Part shown: positions 10,482 to 20,911 of the stretch, piece after piece
Position numbering within the stretch: position 1 is the stretch's first letter
Layout: each line of letters begins with the position of its first letter
DNA from: Paracoccaceae bacterium
GTDB taxonomy: Bacteria; Pseudomonadota; Alphaproteobacteria; Rhodobacterales; Rhodobacteraceae
DNA length: 64,000 bases
Direction: 5' to 3'
Assembly: GCA_028875855.1 (NCBI GenBank)
Contig: JAGWVA010000003.1
Coordinates: 1 to 64,000 of the forward strand
Translations under genes and position numbers: made by a program
The notes under the pieces: model-generated
What the model was told of the DNA's origin: nothing
What the model saw: the letters and a program-made list of their open reading frames with translations, nothing else
The model's database searches: none

Positions 10482-11582
10482 ATGCCCAACGCATTCGACA
10501 ACCCGACGCCCGGCGCCAAACGTATCGTCATATCCATTGACGCGATGGGCGGAGATCGCGGGCCGGCGGCTGTTGTCGCCGGCATTGCCATGTCCGCAAG
10601 CAAGAACCCGGACATCCACTTCATCGTGCATGGCGACGAATCGGTGCTGACGCGCCTGATCCGGCGCAGGCGCATCTCGCATCGCTGCGACATCCGCCAT
10701 GCGCCCCGCGCCGTGGCGATGCACGAGAAGCCCAGCCACGTCATGCGGCATGGCGAGGGCACCTCGATGTGGTCCGCGATCGAAAGCGTGCGCAACGGCG
10801 AGGCGACGGTGGCGGTCTCCTGCGGGAACACCGGGGCGCTGATGGCGCTGTCGATGATCCGCCTGCGCAAGATCCCCGGCGTGAACCGACCGGCCATCGC
10901 CTGCCTCTGGCCCTCGCGCAATCCGCAGGGGTTCAACGTGATGCTGGACGTGGGCGCCGACGTGAAGGCCGATGCCGAAGACCTGTGCCAGTTCGCGCTG
11001 ATGGGCGCGTCCTATGCGCGCAACGGTCTTGGCCTCGACCGGCCGCGGGTTGGCCTTTTGAACGTCGGCACCGAAGAGAACAAGGGCCGGGCCGAGATGA
11101 AGGCCGCGTCGGACCTGATCTCGGCCGCCTCTGACGCGGGCAGCTTCGATTACGTCGGCTATGTCGAGGGGGGCGATCTGCCCTCTAACCGCGTGGACGT
11201 GATCGTGACCGACGGATTTACCGGGAACATCGCGCTCAAGACGGGCGAAGGCACCGCAAAGCTGATCGGCGACTTTCTCAAGGAAGCCTTTGCCGCGACG
11301 CCCCTGTCGCGCATCGCGGCCCTGCTTGCGCTGACCTCGCTGCGCCGTCTGCAAAAGCGGATCGATCCGCGGCGGGTGAATGGCGGCGTCTTCCTGGGGC
11401 TGAATGGCACGGTGGTGAAATCGCATGGCTCGGCCGACGCCACGGGCATGTCGGCGGCCATCAAGCTGGCGTTCCAGCTTGCAAAATCCGGCTTTCAGGA
11501 ACGGCTCGCGGCACGGGTTGCCTCGGCCGGCTCCGCACGGCAGGATGCGCCGAACGAGGACGGGAGCAGCAGGGCAGAATGA
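10482..11582 (+). CDS. plsX: phosphate acyltransferase PlsX
   Basis: ISIDAMGGDRGPAAVVAG N-terminus; position between rpmF and fabH. Confidence 0.98.
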   Translation: MPNAFDNPTPGAKRIVISIDAMGGDRGPAAVVAGIAMSASKNPDIHFIVHGDESVLTRLIRRRRISHRCDIRHAPRAVAMHEKPSHVMRHGEGTSMWSAIESVRNGEATVAVSCGNTGALMALSMIRLRKIPGVNRPAIACLWPSRNPQGFNVMLDVGADVKADAEDLCQFALMGASYARNGLGLDRPRVGLLNVGTEENKGRAEMKAASDLISAASDAGSFDYVGYVEGGDLPSNRVDVIVTDGFTGNIALKTGEGTAKLIGDFLKEAFAATPLSRIAALLALTSLRRLQKRIDPRRVNGGVFLGLNGTVVKSHGSADATGMSAAIKLAFQLAKSGFQERLAARVASAGSARQDAPNEDGSSRAE

Positions 11583-12550
11583 CGATACGCGCCGTGGTGA
11601 AAGGCGTCGGGCACTATCTGCCAGACAGGATCGTTCCGAATTCCGAATTCGAGAAGACGCTGGAGACCAGCGACGAATGGATCCGGTCGCGGTCAGGCAT
11701 CGAGCGGCGGCATTTCGCGGCGCCGGGCCAGACGACGTCGGACATGGCCGCGCGCGCGGCCCGCGCGGCGCTGGAGGATGCGGGGCTCGCGCCCGACGAC
11801 ATCGACGCGCTCATCGTCGCGACATCTACCGCAGACCTGACCTTCCCTTCGGCCGCAACGATGGTGCAGGCCGAGCTGGGGATGACGCGGGGCTTTGCCT
11901 ATGACGTGCAGGCCGTCTGCGCGGGCTTCGTCTTCGGCCTGTCGAACGCCAATGCGCTGATCGTCTCGGGTCAGGCGCGCCGCGTGATGGTCATCGGGGC
12001 CGAGACCTTCAGCCGGATCATGGACTGGACGGACCGATCGACCTGCGTGCTGTTCGGCGACGGCGCGGGCGCGCTGATCCTCGAGGCGGCGGAGGGCGCG
12101 GGCACGTCCGGCGACCGCGGCATCCTTGCCACGGATCTTCATTCCGACGGGCGGTTCCGCGACATCCTTTACGTGGACGGCGGGGTTGCCACGCGAAGCA
12201 CCGGCCATCTGCGGATGCAGGGCAAGGAAGTCTTCCGCCACGCCGTCGAAAAGCTTGCCCAGACCGCACATGCCGCGCTGGACAAGGCCGGGCTGACCGG
12301 GGCCGACGTGGATTGGATCGTGCCGCATCAGGCCAACCTGCGCATCATCAGCGCCACGGCGGCGAAGATGGGCCTTGGCATGGATCGCGTCGTCGTCACG
12401 GTGCAGGACCACGGCAACACCTCGGCTGCCTCGATCCCGCTGGCGCTGTCGGTCGGCAAGGCGCGCGGACAGATCAAGCCGGGCGACCTGCTGGTGGCAG
12501 AGGCGATCGGGGGCGGTCTCGCCTGGGGATCGGTCGTCCTGCGCTGGTAA
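11579..12550 (+). CDS. fabH: beta-ketoacyl-ACP synthase III
   Basis: VQAVCAGF active-site Cys, WIVPHQANLRI, GNTSAASIPLAL. Confidence 0.98.
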   Translation: MTIRAVVKGVGHYLPDRIVPNSEFEKTLETSDEWIRSRSGIERRHFAAPGQTTSDMAARAARAALEDAGLAPDDIDALIVATSTADLTFPSAATMVQAELGMTRGFAYDVQAVCAGFVFGLSNANALIVSGQARRVMVIGAETFSRIMDWTDRSTCVLFGDGAGALILEAAEGAGTSGDRGILATDLHSDGRFRDILYVDGGVATRSTGHLRMQGKEVFRHAVEKLAQTAHAALDKAGLTGADVDWIVPHQANLRIISATAAKMGLGMDRVVVTVQDHGNTSAASIPLALSVGKARGQIKPGDLLVAEAIGGGLAWGSVVLRW

Positions 12551-12633
12551 GCGGTTGAAAGCCTGCCTCCAAGGCATTGATATTGACTCGAAAACCCATC
12601 TCCCACACACTCGCGTGAAACGGGAGGTCGGAG

Positions 12634-12936
12634 ATGAGTGAAAAGACGCTGACTCGCATGGACCTGAGCGAGGCGGTTTTCCGCGAAGTCGGTCTGTCGC
12701 GCAACGAATCCGCGCAGCTTGTCGAAAGCGTTTTGCAACACCTGTCCGATGCGCTGGTGGATGGCGAAACGGTCAAGATATCCTCGTTCGGCACCTTCTC
12801 GGTGCGCGAGAAGGCCGCCCGGGTCGGCCGCAACCCCAAGACCGGGGAAGAGGTTCCGATCCTGCCCCGCCGCGTTCTGACCTTCCGGCCCTCGCATCTG
12901 ATGAAGGATCGGGTGGCCGCCGGGAACAGCAAGTAG
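12634..12936 (+). CDS. ihfA: integration host factor subunit alpha
   Basis: HU/IHF family, [41 protein letters not shown]. Confidence 0.97.
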   Translation: MSEKTLTRMDLSEAVFREVGLSRNESAQLVESVLQHLSDALVDGETVKISSFGTFSVREKAARVGRNPKTGEEVPILPRRVLTFRPSHLMKDRVAAGNSK

Positions 12937-12944
12937 GCCGTCCC

Positions 12945-13631
12945 ATGGACACCAAGTCGCCCGACGCTTTCCGCACCATCAGCGAGGTTTCGGAGCGGCT
13001 CGACACGCCGACCCATGTGCTTCGCTTCTGGGAGTCGCGCTTTCCGCAGGTGCGCCCGGTCAAGCGGGCCGGTGGCCGGCGCTATTACCGGCCCGCCGAT
13101 GTGGCGCTGTTGGGCGGGATCAAGAAGCTTCTGCACGATGACGGGATGACGATCCGGAGCGTGCAGAAGATGCTGCGCGATCAGGGCATACGTTACGTGG
13201 CCGATCTCGGCGCGGCCGTCCTTGGCGACGAGCCCGAGGGCGAGGCCGGACCGAGCGCCGCGCCCACCATGGCTGCGCCCCCCCGCCCCGAGACAGCGCA
13301 AGACGCCCGGCCCGCGCTGCGGGAGGTGGCGTCCCCGCCCCCGCACGACATGGCGACAGAAGACGCCGCCCCGCCCAGGGCGGCGATCCGGATCGTCCCG
13401 ACGCCTGCGCAAGGCGTGCCGGACCGGCCTGTGGCCCCGGTTCAGGCCGATCTTTTCGGCAGCGAGGTGCCGGCGCAGGACGCAGGCCAAAGCGCCTCCG
13501 CCCCCACCGCCATTGCCCGCCGCCTGCGCGCGCTGACGCCCGAGCGGCTGCGCGACATCGCCCCCGAACTGACCGCGATCCACGCCCGTCTGGTCGCCCT
13601 GCGCAACCGTATGGCGGATGACGGAAAATAG
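12945..13631 (+). CDS. MerR family transcriptional regulator
   Basis: [45 protein letters not shown]; follows ihfA. Confidence 0.93.
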   Translation: MDTKSPDAFRTISEVSERLDTPTHVLRFWESRFPQVRPVKRAGGRRYYRPADVALLGGIKKLLHDDGMTIRSVQKMLRDQGIRYVADLGAAVLGDEPEGEAGPSAAPTMAAPPRPETAQDARPALREVASPPPHDMATEDAAPPRAAIRIVPTPAQGVPDRPVAPVQADLFGSEVPAQDAGQSASAPTAIARRLRALTPERLRDIAPELTAIHARLVALRNRMADDGK

Positions 13632-13693
13632 CCGTCCTTCCCCGCGCATTCACCCTTGCCCCCGCACGGCAAACCGGCCTATATGGCCGCCGT

Positions 13694-13771
13694 CGGGCCG
13701 TAGCGCAGCCTGGTTAGCGCGTCCGTCTGGGGGGCGGGAGGTCGTGAGTTCGAATCTCACCGGCCCGACCA
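13694..13771 (+). tRNA. tRNA-Pro(GGG)
   Basis: Cloverleaf: acceptor CGGGCCG/CGGCCCG, anticodon arm TCCGT-CTGGGGG-GCGGG, T arm GTGAG-TTCGAAT-CTCAC, encoded CCA. Confidence 0.96.
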
Positions 13772-13775
13772 TGAG

Positions 13776-13815
13776 GAAACCGCCTGTCTCCCTCGGGAGG
13801 CAGGCGTTTCTGTTT
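13776..13815 (+). terminator. intrinsic terminator after tRNA-Pro
   Basis: GAAAcCGCCTG...CAGGCGTTTC stem with a T-rich tail. Confidence 0.7.
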
Positions 13816-13850
13816 GCAGCGGCACGTGGTGCGGCCGGGGGAGGCACAGG

Positions 13851-14948
13851 ATGACGGAGAGTGACGCGAAAGGGGTGCTGCCCGCGCAGGCGTTGAAGCG
13901 CCTGATCGCCTCGGGCGCGATTTCCGCGAAACCCGCGATCATCGATGCGCAGGTGCAGCCCGCAAGCCTTGATCTGCGCCTTGGAACCGTGGCCTACCGC
14001 GTGCGCGCCTCTTTCCTTGCCGGCGAAGGCAACCGCGTCGCCGACCGCATTGCGGAATTCGAGATGCATCGTGTCAGCCTCGAGGGCGGCGCGGTGCTGG
14101 AAAAGGGCTGCGTCTATGTCGTGCCGCTGATGGAAGGCCTTGCCCTTCCGCCCGGCATTCAGGCGGTGGCGAATGCCAAAAGCTCCACCGGCCGGCTCGA
14201 TCTGCTCACGCGCACGATCACCGACGGCGGGACCGAGTTCGACCGCATCCCCGCGGGCTACACGGGCCCGCTTTACGCCGAGATCTGCCCCCGCTCCTTC
14301 TCGGTGCTCGTGCGGCCCGGGATGCGGCTGAACCAGATCCGCTTCCGTCAGGGGCAAAGCCAGCTCGACGATGCGGCCCTTGCTGCGCTTCATGCTCGCG
14401 TGGGGCTTGTCTCGGGCCGGGCGGTGATCGACGACGGGCTGGGCTTCTCGGTCGATCTGCGCCCCGCCTCGGGGACGCTGGTGGGCTACCGCGCCAAGCC
14501 GCATACCGGGCTGATCGATCTTGACCGGATCGGGGAATACGAGCCCTCCGACTTCTGGGAAGAGGTACACAGCCGCGACAGCCGCATCATCCTTGATCCC
14601 GGCGCCTTCTACATTCTTGTCAGCCGCGAGGCGGTGACGATCCCGCCCGACCACGCCGCCGAGATGGCCCCCTATCTTGCCATGGTGGGCGAATTCCGCG
14701 TCCATTACGCGGGCTTCTTCGATCCCGGCTTCGGCTGGGCCGAGGCGGGCGGCGCGGGTTCGCGCGGGGTGCTGGAGGTGCGCTGCCACGAGGCGCCCTT
14801 TGTCCTCGAACACGGGCAGATCGTCGGGCGGCTGGTCTATGAGCGCATGGCCGAGAGGCCCGAGACGCTTTACGGCGCGGGCATTGCGTCGAACTACCAG
14901 GGTCAGGGGCTGAAACTGTCCAAGCATTTCCGCGCGCCCGGCGCATGA
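13851..14948 (+). CDS. dcd: 2'-deoxycytidine 5'-triphosphate deaminase (long form)
   Basis: IIDAQVQPASLDLRLG and NAKSSTGRLDLLTRTITDGG motifs; about 365 aa long-form family. Confidence 0.92.
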   Translation: MTESDAKGVLPAQALKRLIASGAISAKPAIIDAQVQPASLDLRLGTVAYRVRASFLAGEGNRVADRIAEFEMHRVSLEGGAVLEKGCVYVVPLMEGLALPPGIQAVANAKSSTGRLDLLTRTITDGGTEFDRIPAGYTGPLYAEICPRSFSVLVRPGMRLNQIRFRQGQSQLDDAALAALHARVGLVSGRAVIDDGLGFSVDLRPASGTLVGYRAKPHTGLIDLDRIGEYEPSDFWEEVHSRDSRIILDPGAFYILVSREAVTIPPDHAAEMAPYLAMVGEFRVHYAGFFDPGFGWAEAGGAGSRGVLEVRCHEAPFVLEHGQIVGRLVYERMAERPETLYGAGIASNYQGQGLKLSKHFRAPGA

Positions 14949-15406
14949 GAACGGGACAGACCATGCGACGCGCCGTTTTGCTGACAACCGCCTGTCTCGC
15001 AGCCCTGGCCCTGGCACACCCGGCGCTGGCGCAAAGCGCGATGAGCATGGGCGTCTATCTGTGGACCAATCCCGCGGCCGAGCCGGTGCGCACGCAATTC
15101 CTGTCGATTGCCGGCACGTCGGCCGAGGTCGAGATCGACGGGCCGGAGGGCAGCAACGCGATCTCGCGCAGCGCGACGCCCACTGAGACGGCGTTGCTGA
15201 AGACCGCCATCGAGGGGCAGATGAAGGCGCTGACCCTGACCGAGCGGCCGCAGCCCGCAACGCCCTATGTCACGGTGGAATGGCATTTCAGCACGCCCAC
15301 CGGCTATGCCGACGGGGCGGTGAACTATGCGCCCGACAAGGTGCCCGCGGCGGTGCTGGCGCTGCAACAGGCGGCCTTTGGCGCGACCTTTGCCGGCGGG
15401 CAGTAG
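14945..15406 (+). CDS. hypothetical secreted protein
   Basis: Signal peptide (MRRAVLLTTACLAALALAHPALAQS); overlaps the dcd stop by 4 nt. Confidence 0.7.
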   Translation: MRTGQTMRRAVLLTTACLAALALAHPALAQSAMSMGVYLWTNPAAEPVRTQFLSIAGTSAEVEIDGPEGSNAISRSATPTETALLKTAIEGQMKALTLTERPQPATPYVTVEWHFSTPTGYADGAVNYAPDKVPAAVLALQQAAFGATFAGGQ

Positions 15407-15408
15407 GA

Positions 15409-16053
15409 TCAGTCCTCGAACAGCTCGCTTTGACCGGTGACGTCTTCCGCCTCTTCCTCGTCGCGGGGGGCGCCCATGCCGCCGGGCATCGGGCGGTTGT
15501 CCAGCAGGCCCGCCGCCCGCAGCTCCTTCAGCCCCGGCAGGTCGCGCGCCGATTCCAGCCCGAAGTGATCGAGGAAGGGTTCGGTCACCACGAAGGTCAC
15601 CGGCCGGCCCGGCGTCATGCGGCGGCGGCCGAAGCGGATCCACTCCATCTCGAGCAACTGGTCGATGGTGCCCCGGCTGACGGCGACGCCGCGGATCTCT
15701 TCGATCTCGGCGCGGGTGCAGGGCTGATGATAGGCGATGATCGCCAGCGTCTCGATCGCCGCGCGGCTGAGCTTGCGGGTTTCCACCGTTTCCTTCTGCA
15801 TCAGGTAGCCAAGGTCGGGCGCGGTGCGGAAGGCCCAGCCATCGCCCACCTTCACCACGTTCACCCCGCGCCCCTCGTAGCGGCGGCGCAGATAGACCAG
15901 CGCCTCGGCCGGGTCGCAGCCATGGGGCATCCGCGCCTCGAGTTCGGCCACCGTCACGGGCTCGGCCGTGGCGAAGAGGATCGCCTCGACCATGCGTTCC
16001 TGCTCGGCGATCGGGGGGGCGGCGAAAAGGCTGCGTTCGGCGTCGTCACTCAT
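15409..16053 (-). CDS. scpB: SMC-Scp complex subunit ScpB
   Basis: VEAILFATAEPVTVAELEARMP; winged-helix GTIDQLLEMEWI. Confidence 0.96.
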   Translation of the reverse strand: MSDDAERSLFAAPPIAEQERMVEAILFATAEPVTVAELEARMPHGCDPAEALVYLRRRYEGRGVNVVKVGDGWAFRTAPDLGYLMQKETVETRKLSRAAIETLAIIAYHQPCTRAEIEEIRGVAVSRGTIDQLLEMEWIRFGRRRMTPGRPVTFVVTEPFLDHFGLESARDLPGLKELRAAGLLDNRPMPGGMGAPRDEEEAEDVTGQSELFED

Positions 16054-16841
16054 GCGTCGGGTTTCCGGCGGATCTGGATCGGGGCAAAGGTTTCGGTCTG
16101 GCGCAGTTCGATCTGGCCGCGCTTGGCCAGTTCGAGCGAGGCGGCGAAATGCGCAGCCGTGGCCGACCGGCGACGGCGGGGGTCAAGTTCCCAGCCTTCG
16201 GGCAGGTAGCTGACCAGATCGGTCCAGTCGCCCGCATAGCCGATCAGGCCCCGCATCCGGTCCAGCGCCTGCTCCATCGTGAAGACATCATGGCGGTCCA
16301 TCACGAAGGGGCGGAAATCGTCGCGGGTGCGGATGCGCGCATAGGCCTGCATGAGATCAAGGAGCGAGGCGGTCCAGACCACCTTGCGGATGCGCGTCAC
16401 ATCCTCGGGCAGGCCGCGCGCGAAGAAGTCGCGTCCCTTCTGGTCGCGCGCCATGAGCCGGGCCGCCGCCTCGCGCATCGCCTGAAGGCGTTCCAGCTGG
16501 AACGCCAGATGCGCGGCAAGGTCTTCGGCGGAGGGACCGTCCTCGCCCGGTTCGGGCGGCAGCAGCAGGCGGGATTTCAGATAGGCGAGCCAGGCCGCCA
16601 TCACGAGGTAATCGGCCGCCAGCTCGATCCGGAGTGCCTTGGCGCGATCCACGAAGACAAGGTATTGCTCGGCCAGTTGCAGAACCGAGATCCGCCGCAG
16701 GTCCACCTTCTGGGTGCGCGACAGCGTCAAGAGCAGGTCGAGCGGGCCCTCGAACCCCTCGACGTCCACGATCAGCGCTTCGGCGGCGAGCCGTTCGGCC
16801 ACGCCGGTCGCGCGGGTGTCCTCCCAATCGGGATCAGCCAT
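16050..16841 (-). CDS. scpA: segregation and condensation protein ScpA
   Basis: VEGFEGPLDLLLTLSRTQKVDLRRISVLQLAEQYL. Confidence 0.97.
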   Translation of the reverse strand: MADPDWEDTRATGVAERLAAEALIVDVEGFEGPLDLLLTLSRTQKVDLRRISVLQLAEQYLVFVDRAKALRIELAADYLVMAAWLAYLKSRLLLPPEPGEDGPSAEDLAAHLAFQLERLQAMREAAARLMARDQKGRDFFARGLPEDVTRIRKVVWTASLLDLMQAYARIRTRDDFRPFVMDRHDVFTMEQALDRMRGLIGYAGDWTDLVSYLPEGWELDPRRRRSATAAHFAASLELAKRGQIELRQTETFAPIQIRRKPDA

Positions 16842-16845
16842 CGGA

Positions 16846-17835
16846 TTATCCGTTCACCAGCGCTTCAAACTCGGCCGAGAGCGCGCCCATGTCAACGTCC
16901 TGGGGCGTCGTGCGCCGGGCGAGCGCTGCATCGGCCCGGGCCTCGGCCTCGGGTGTCAGGCGGCCTGCGGCGGCGACGACCTCGGCCATCTCGGCAGGCT
17001 CACCGTTGCAATGCAGCGCGACATCGCAGCCCGCGCCGATCGCGGCAGCCGCCCGCGCGCCCAGAGTGCCCGACAGCGCCTCCATGTTCAGGTCGTCCGA
17101 AATCAGCAGGCCGTCGAACCCGATCTCGTTGCGGATCATGGCGATGCCCTCGGGCGATTGGGTCACCGGCCGCGCGGGGTCGAGCGCGGGAAAGACGATA
17201 TGCGCCGTCATCGCCATCGGCAGATCGGCAAGCGCCCGGAACGGCGCGAAGTCGGTTGCGCGCAGCTGATCGAGCGTCGCCTCGACCGTGGGCAGGTCCT
17301 TGTGCGTGTCGGCGGCGGCGCGCCCGTGGCCGGGCATGTGCTTCATCACCGGCAGGACACCACCCTCGATCAACCCCTCGGCCACGGCGCGGCCCATCGC
17401 GGTCACGGTCTCCGCGTCGAAACCATAGCAGCGGTTGCGCAGGAAGGGATGCGTCGCCTCGGTCGCGATGTCGAGCACGGGGGCGCAGTTCACATCGATC
17501 CCCACCGCGCGCAGTTCGGCCGCGATCATGCGAAAGCGCAGGCGCATCGCCCGGGCGCCACCGCGCGCCGCCTCTTCCAGAGCGGGCACCCATTCGCGCC
17601 AGTGCGGCGCCCGCAGACGCTGCACCCTGCCGCCCTCCTGATCGACCAGAACCGGCGCCTCGCGCCCCACTACGGCGCGCAGGTCAGAGGTCAGCCGCCG
17701 GAGTTGGTCCGGCCCCTCGACGTTGCGCGCGAAGAGGATGAAGCCCCAGGGATCGGCCTCGCGGAAGAACGCAGCCTCGTCTGCCGACAGGACCGGGCCA
17801 AGGCAGCCGAGGATCGTCGCGCCGGGCGTTGCCAT
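16846..17835 (-). CDS. nagZ: beta-N-acetylhexosaminidase
   Basis: GH3 motifs VLVDQEGGRVQRL and KHMPGHGRAAADTHKDLP. Confidence 0.97.
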   Translation of the reverse strand: MATPGATILGCLGPVLSADEAAFFREADPWGFILFARNVEGPDQLRRLTSDLRAVVGREAPVLVDQEGGRVQRLRAPHWREWVPALEEAARGGARAMRLRFRMIAAELRAVGIDVNCAPVLDIATEATHPFLRNRCYGFDAETVTAMGRAVAEGLIEGGVLPVMKHMPGHGRAAADTHKDLPTVEATLDQLRATDFAPFRALADLPMAMTAHIVFPALDPARPVTQSPEGIAMIRNEIGFDGLLISDDLNMEALSGTLGARAAAAIGAGCDVALHCNGEPAEMAEVVAAAGRLTPEAEARADAALARRTTPQDVDMGALSAEFEALVNG

Positions 17836-19058
17836 CAGCGGACAATCACCGGCACGCAGTTCGCATTCTCGGCGTCGAAGGCCGCGCAGAAGCGGCGCGT
17901 GTCGGCCGCGGTCTTGAAGCCGTAGGCGCGCAGGCGATAGAAGGCACGCCCGCCGCTTTCGGCCTTCTGGATCACCCGGGACTTGTCGGCCATGAGGTCG
18001 GGAAAGCGCGCCTTGAGATGCGCCCAGGCCGCCACCGCCTGCGCCTGATCGAGGAAGGCGCCGACCTGCACCAGATGGGTGCCGGGGCGCAGCTTGCCTT
18101 CTTCGATCGATGCGGGCACGACCGCCGGCGCCCGCGCGGCGGGTGCGATCGCCTGCGTGGCCATCGCGACGGCATCGGCCACGCTGGCCGAGGCCACCGC
18201 CGCCGCTGCGGGCGCTGCCGGGGCGGGCGGCACCACGGCCGGACGGAAGCGCGGCACGGGGGACGCGACGGGGGCCATGGCGCTGACCGGGTTCGCCGTC
18301 AGCTTCGGCGCAGGCGCGGCGGCGCTGGCGGTCGCGGTTGCGGTTGCGGCGGGGGCTGCCGGGCTGGCGGCCATGTCCGCCGTTGCCGGACGCGGCGCGG
18401 GGGCCTGCGTCTGGGCCGTAGCCACCGCTTTGGGGGCCACGGTCGTGGATGTGGTTGGCGCGGGGGCCGCGAACGGGTCACCGCCGCTGGAGATCGAGGC
18501 CGAGGGCGCGGCCTGCGCCGGGGCGATGGCGGCGGTTTGCGCCGGCGTCCCGGTCCGGGCGGCGGGCGCGGCGGTGTTCGGCGTTACGGCGGGCTGCGGT
18601 GTTCCGGCGGACTGCGGCGGAACCACGGTCGTCTGGCCCGCCTGCGCGGCGGCATCGGCGGCAAGGCGGTCAAGCTGCACCTTCGCCGCGGCCTGCGCCT
18701 TTGCCAGAGCCTCGGGCGACAGATCGCCCGGGCCAAGGGCCGCAGGCTGCGGGGCCAGCACGATCTTGTCGGTCTGCGGCAGGCCCTTGGCGTCCGCCTC
18801 CACCCGGTTGACGGTCAGCCCGACATTGTCGGAAATCTGCCCGCCCGGGTCCTCGGGCGCGATGCGCATCGGTCCTTGCACAGCCTTGATGACCGGGATG
18901 CCGTTCACATCCCGCATCGCCAGCCGGTATCCCCAGACCAGAACGCCGATCACGAGCAAGAGCGATGTGCCCGCCCCCGCAAGATTGACCATGCGCTGCG
19001 TCCGCCCCATCGGCGCGGACGGCGCAGCTTCGTAACGCCCGAAGTTCACTGCCGCCAT
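17835..19058 (-). CDS. SPOR domain-containing protein
   Basis: One TM helix, Ala/Pro-rich low-complexity linker, C-terminal SPOR repeat (THLVQVGAFLDQAQAVAAWAHLKARFP). Confidence 0.9.
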   Translation of the reverse strand: MAAVNFGRYEAAPSAPMGRTQRMVNLAGAGTSLLLVIGVLVWGYRLAMRDVNGIPVIKAVQGPMRIAPEDPGGQISDNVGLTVNRVEADAKGLPQTDKIVLAPQPAALGPGDLSPEALAKAQAAAKVQLDRLAADAAAQAGQTTVVPPQSAGTPQPAVTPNTAAPAARTGTPAQTAAIAPAQAAPSASISSGGDPFAAPAPTTSTTVAPKAVATAQTQAPAPRPATADMAASPAAPAATATATASAAAPAPKLTANPVSAMAPVASPVPRFRPAVVPPAPAAPAAAAVASASVADAVAMATQAIAPAARAPAVVPASIEEGKLRPGTHLVQVGAFLDQAQAVAAWAHLKARFPDLMADKSRVIQKAESGGRAFYRLRAYGFKTAADTRRFCAAFDAENANCVPVIVR

Positions 19059-19118
19059 TCTCTGCCTCTTGACCCGGGCCTTGGCCCGGCACCTGCTCGG
19101 AACCCGGCGGGCGCCTTG

Positions 19119-20864
19119 TCAGCGCATCTCTGTGGCCGGAGTGACGCCAAGGATAGCAAGACCGGCGGAAATAACAACCGCCACGGCCCGGGCGAGGGCA
19201 ATTTTCGCCTGACTTGTCTCCACTTCGCCTTCCTGCACGAAGCGCAGGCTGGTGTCGTCGTTGCCGCGGTTCCAGTGGCCATGCAGGTCGGACGCCAGTT
19301 CGTAGAGGTAGAAGGCCACGCGATGCGGCTCGTGTCCGCGCGCGGCGATCTCGACCAGGCGCGGCCATTCGGCGATCTTGCGGATCAGTTCCAGCTCGGC
19401 CGGATGGTCGAGACGCGTGAGGTCCGCCGCGGCCAGCGTGGCATCGTCGCAGGCGATCCCCGCCTCGGCCGCGCGGCGCAGGACCGAGCAGACGCGCGCA
19501 TGGGCGTATTGCACGTAGAAGACCGGGTTGTCCTTGGACTGTTCCAGCACCTTGTCGAAGTCGAAATCCAGCGCCGCGTCGTTCTTGCGCGTCAGCATGA
19601 CGAAGCGCGTCACGTCGGCGCCCGCCTGTTCCACCACGTCGCGCAGCGTGACGAAGGTGCCCGCGCGCTTCGACATCTTGAAGGGCTCGCCGTTCTTGAA
19701 CAGCTTCACCAACTGGATGAGCTTCACATCCAGCGGCACGCGATTTTCCGACAGCGCCGCCACCGCCGCCCTCATGCGCTTGACGTAGCCGCCATGATCG
19801 GCGCCCCAGACGTCGATCAGCTGGTCGAAGCCGCGTTCGACCTTGTCCCAGTGATAGGCGATGTCGGGGGCGAAATAGGTCCAGGAGCCGTCGGACTTCT
19901 GCACCGGCCGGTCCACGTCGTCGCCATGCGCGGTCGAACGGAACAGCGTCTGTTCGCGCGCCTCCCAATCCTCGGGCAGCTTGCCTTTCGGCGGCTCGAG
20001 CGTGCCTTCGTAGATCAGCCCCATGCCCCTCAGCCGGGAAATCGCTTCCTCGATCCTGCCGGAGTGGTGGAAGCTTTTCTCGGACGTATAGACATCCATC
20101 CTGACGCCAAGGGCGGCCAGATCCGCGCGGATCATCGCCATCATCGCCGCGATGGCGAAGGCGCGCACATCGTCGAGCCAGTCGGCCTCGGGGCGGTCCA
20201 GAAGGGTCGTGCCGTAGTTCGCCTTCAGCGCCTCGCCCACCGGGATGAGGTAGTCGCCGGGGTAAAGCCCCTCGCGGATGTCGGCGTTCAGGCCGTTCGC
20301 CTCGCGGTAGCGTTCGAAGGCCGAGCGGGCCAGCACATCGACCTGCGCGCCGCCGTCGTTGATGTAGTATTCCCGCGTCACCGCATGGCCGGCAAAGGCC
20401 AGCAGGTTCGCCAGCGCATCGCCGAAGACCGCGCCGCGCACATGGCCCACATGCATCGGCCCCGTCGGATTGGCCGAGACGAATTCCACGTTGACCTTCT
20501 GCCCCTGCCCCATGGTCGAGCGGCCATAGGCCGGCCCGTCCCGCAGCACGCCGCCCACGAGCCCCTGCCACACCGGCGCTGCGAGCCGAAGGTTCAGGAA
20601 CCCCGGCCCCGCCACCTCGGCCGAGGCGATGCGCGCATCCGCCGCGAGCCGCGCGGCCAGCGCCTCGGCGATGTCGCGCGGCTTGAGGCCCGCGGGCTTG
20701 GAAAGCACCATCGCGGCGTTGGTCGCCATGTCGCCGTGACCCGCATCGCGGGGCGGCTCCACCGCCACGGCCGAAAGGTCGAGCCCCGCGGGCAGCGTGC
20801 CCGCCGCGACCAGCGCCTCGATTTCGGAAATCACCAGCGCGCGAATATCGTTGAAAAGGTTCAT
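19119..20864 (-). CDS. argS: arginyl-tRNA synthetase
   Basis: [32 protein letters not shown] (HIGH region); start at MNLFNDIRA. Confidence 0.98.
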   Translation of the reverse strand: MNLFNDIRALVISEIEALVAAGTLPAGLDLSAVAVEPPRDAGHGDMATNAAMVLSKPAGLKPRDIAEALAARLAADARIASAEVAGPGFLNLRLAAPVWQGLVGGVLRDGPAYGRSTMGQGQKVNVEFVSANPTGPMHVGHVRGAVFGDALANLLAFAGHAVTREYYINDGGAQVDVLARSAFERYREANGLNADIREGLYPGDYLIPVGEALKANYGTTLLDRPEADWLDDVRAFAIAAMMAMIRADLAALGVRMDVYTSEKSFHHSGRIEEAISRLRGMGLIYEGTLEPPKGKLPEDWEAREQTLFRSTAHGDDVDRPVQKSDGSWTYFAPDIAYHWDKVERGFDQLIDVWGADHGGYVKRMRAAVAALSENRVPLDVKLIQLVKLFKNGEPFKMSKRAGTFVTLRDVVEQAGADVTRFVMLTRKNDAALDFDFDKVLEQSKDNPVFYVQYAHARVCSVLRRAAEAGIACDDATLAAADLTRLDHPAELELIRKIAEWPRLVEIAARGHEPHRVAFYLYELASDLHGHWNRGNDDTSLRFVQEGEVETSQAKIALARAVAVVISAGLAILGVTPATEMR

Positions 20865-20911
20865 GCCATCCGTCCTTCGTTGCGGCCGGTTTATCACGGC
20901 CCCCCGCAAGG

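Noticed and set aside
13694-13771. Integrated element at tRNA-Pro
   Set aside because: No integrase gene or duplicated tRNA 3' end; flanks are housekeeping genes and a normal terminator.
18079-18700. Repetitive Ala/Pro-coding region as a DNA repeat element
   Set aside because: Explained by the low-complexity linker of the SPOR-domain protein.
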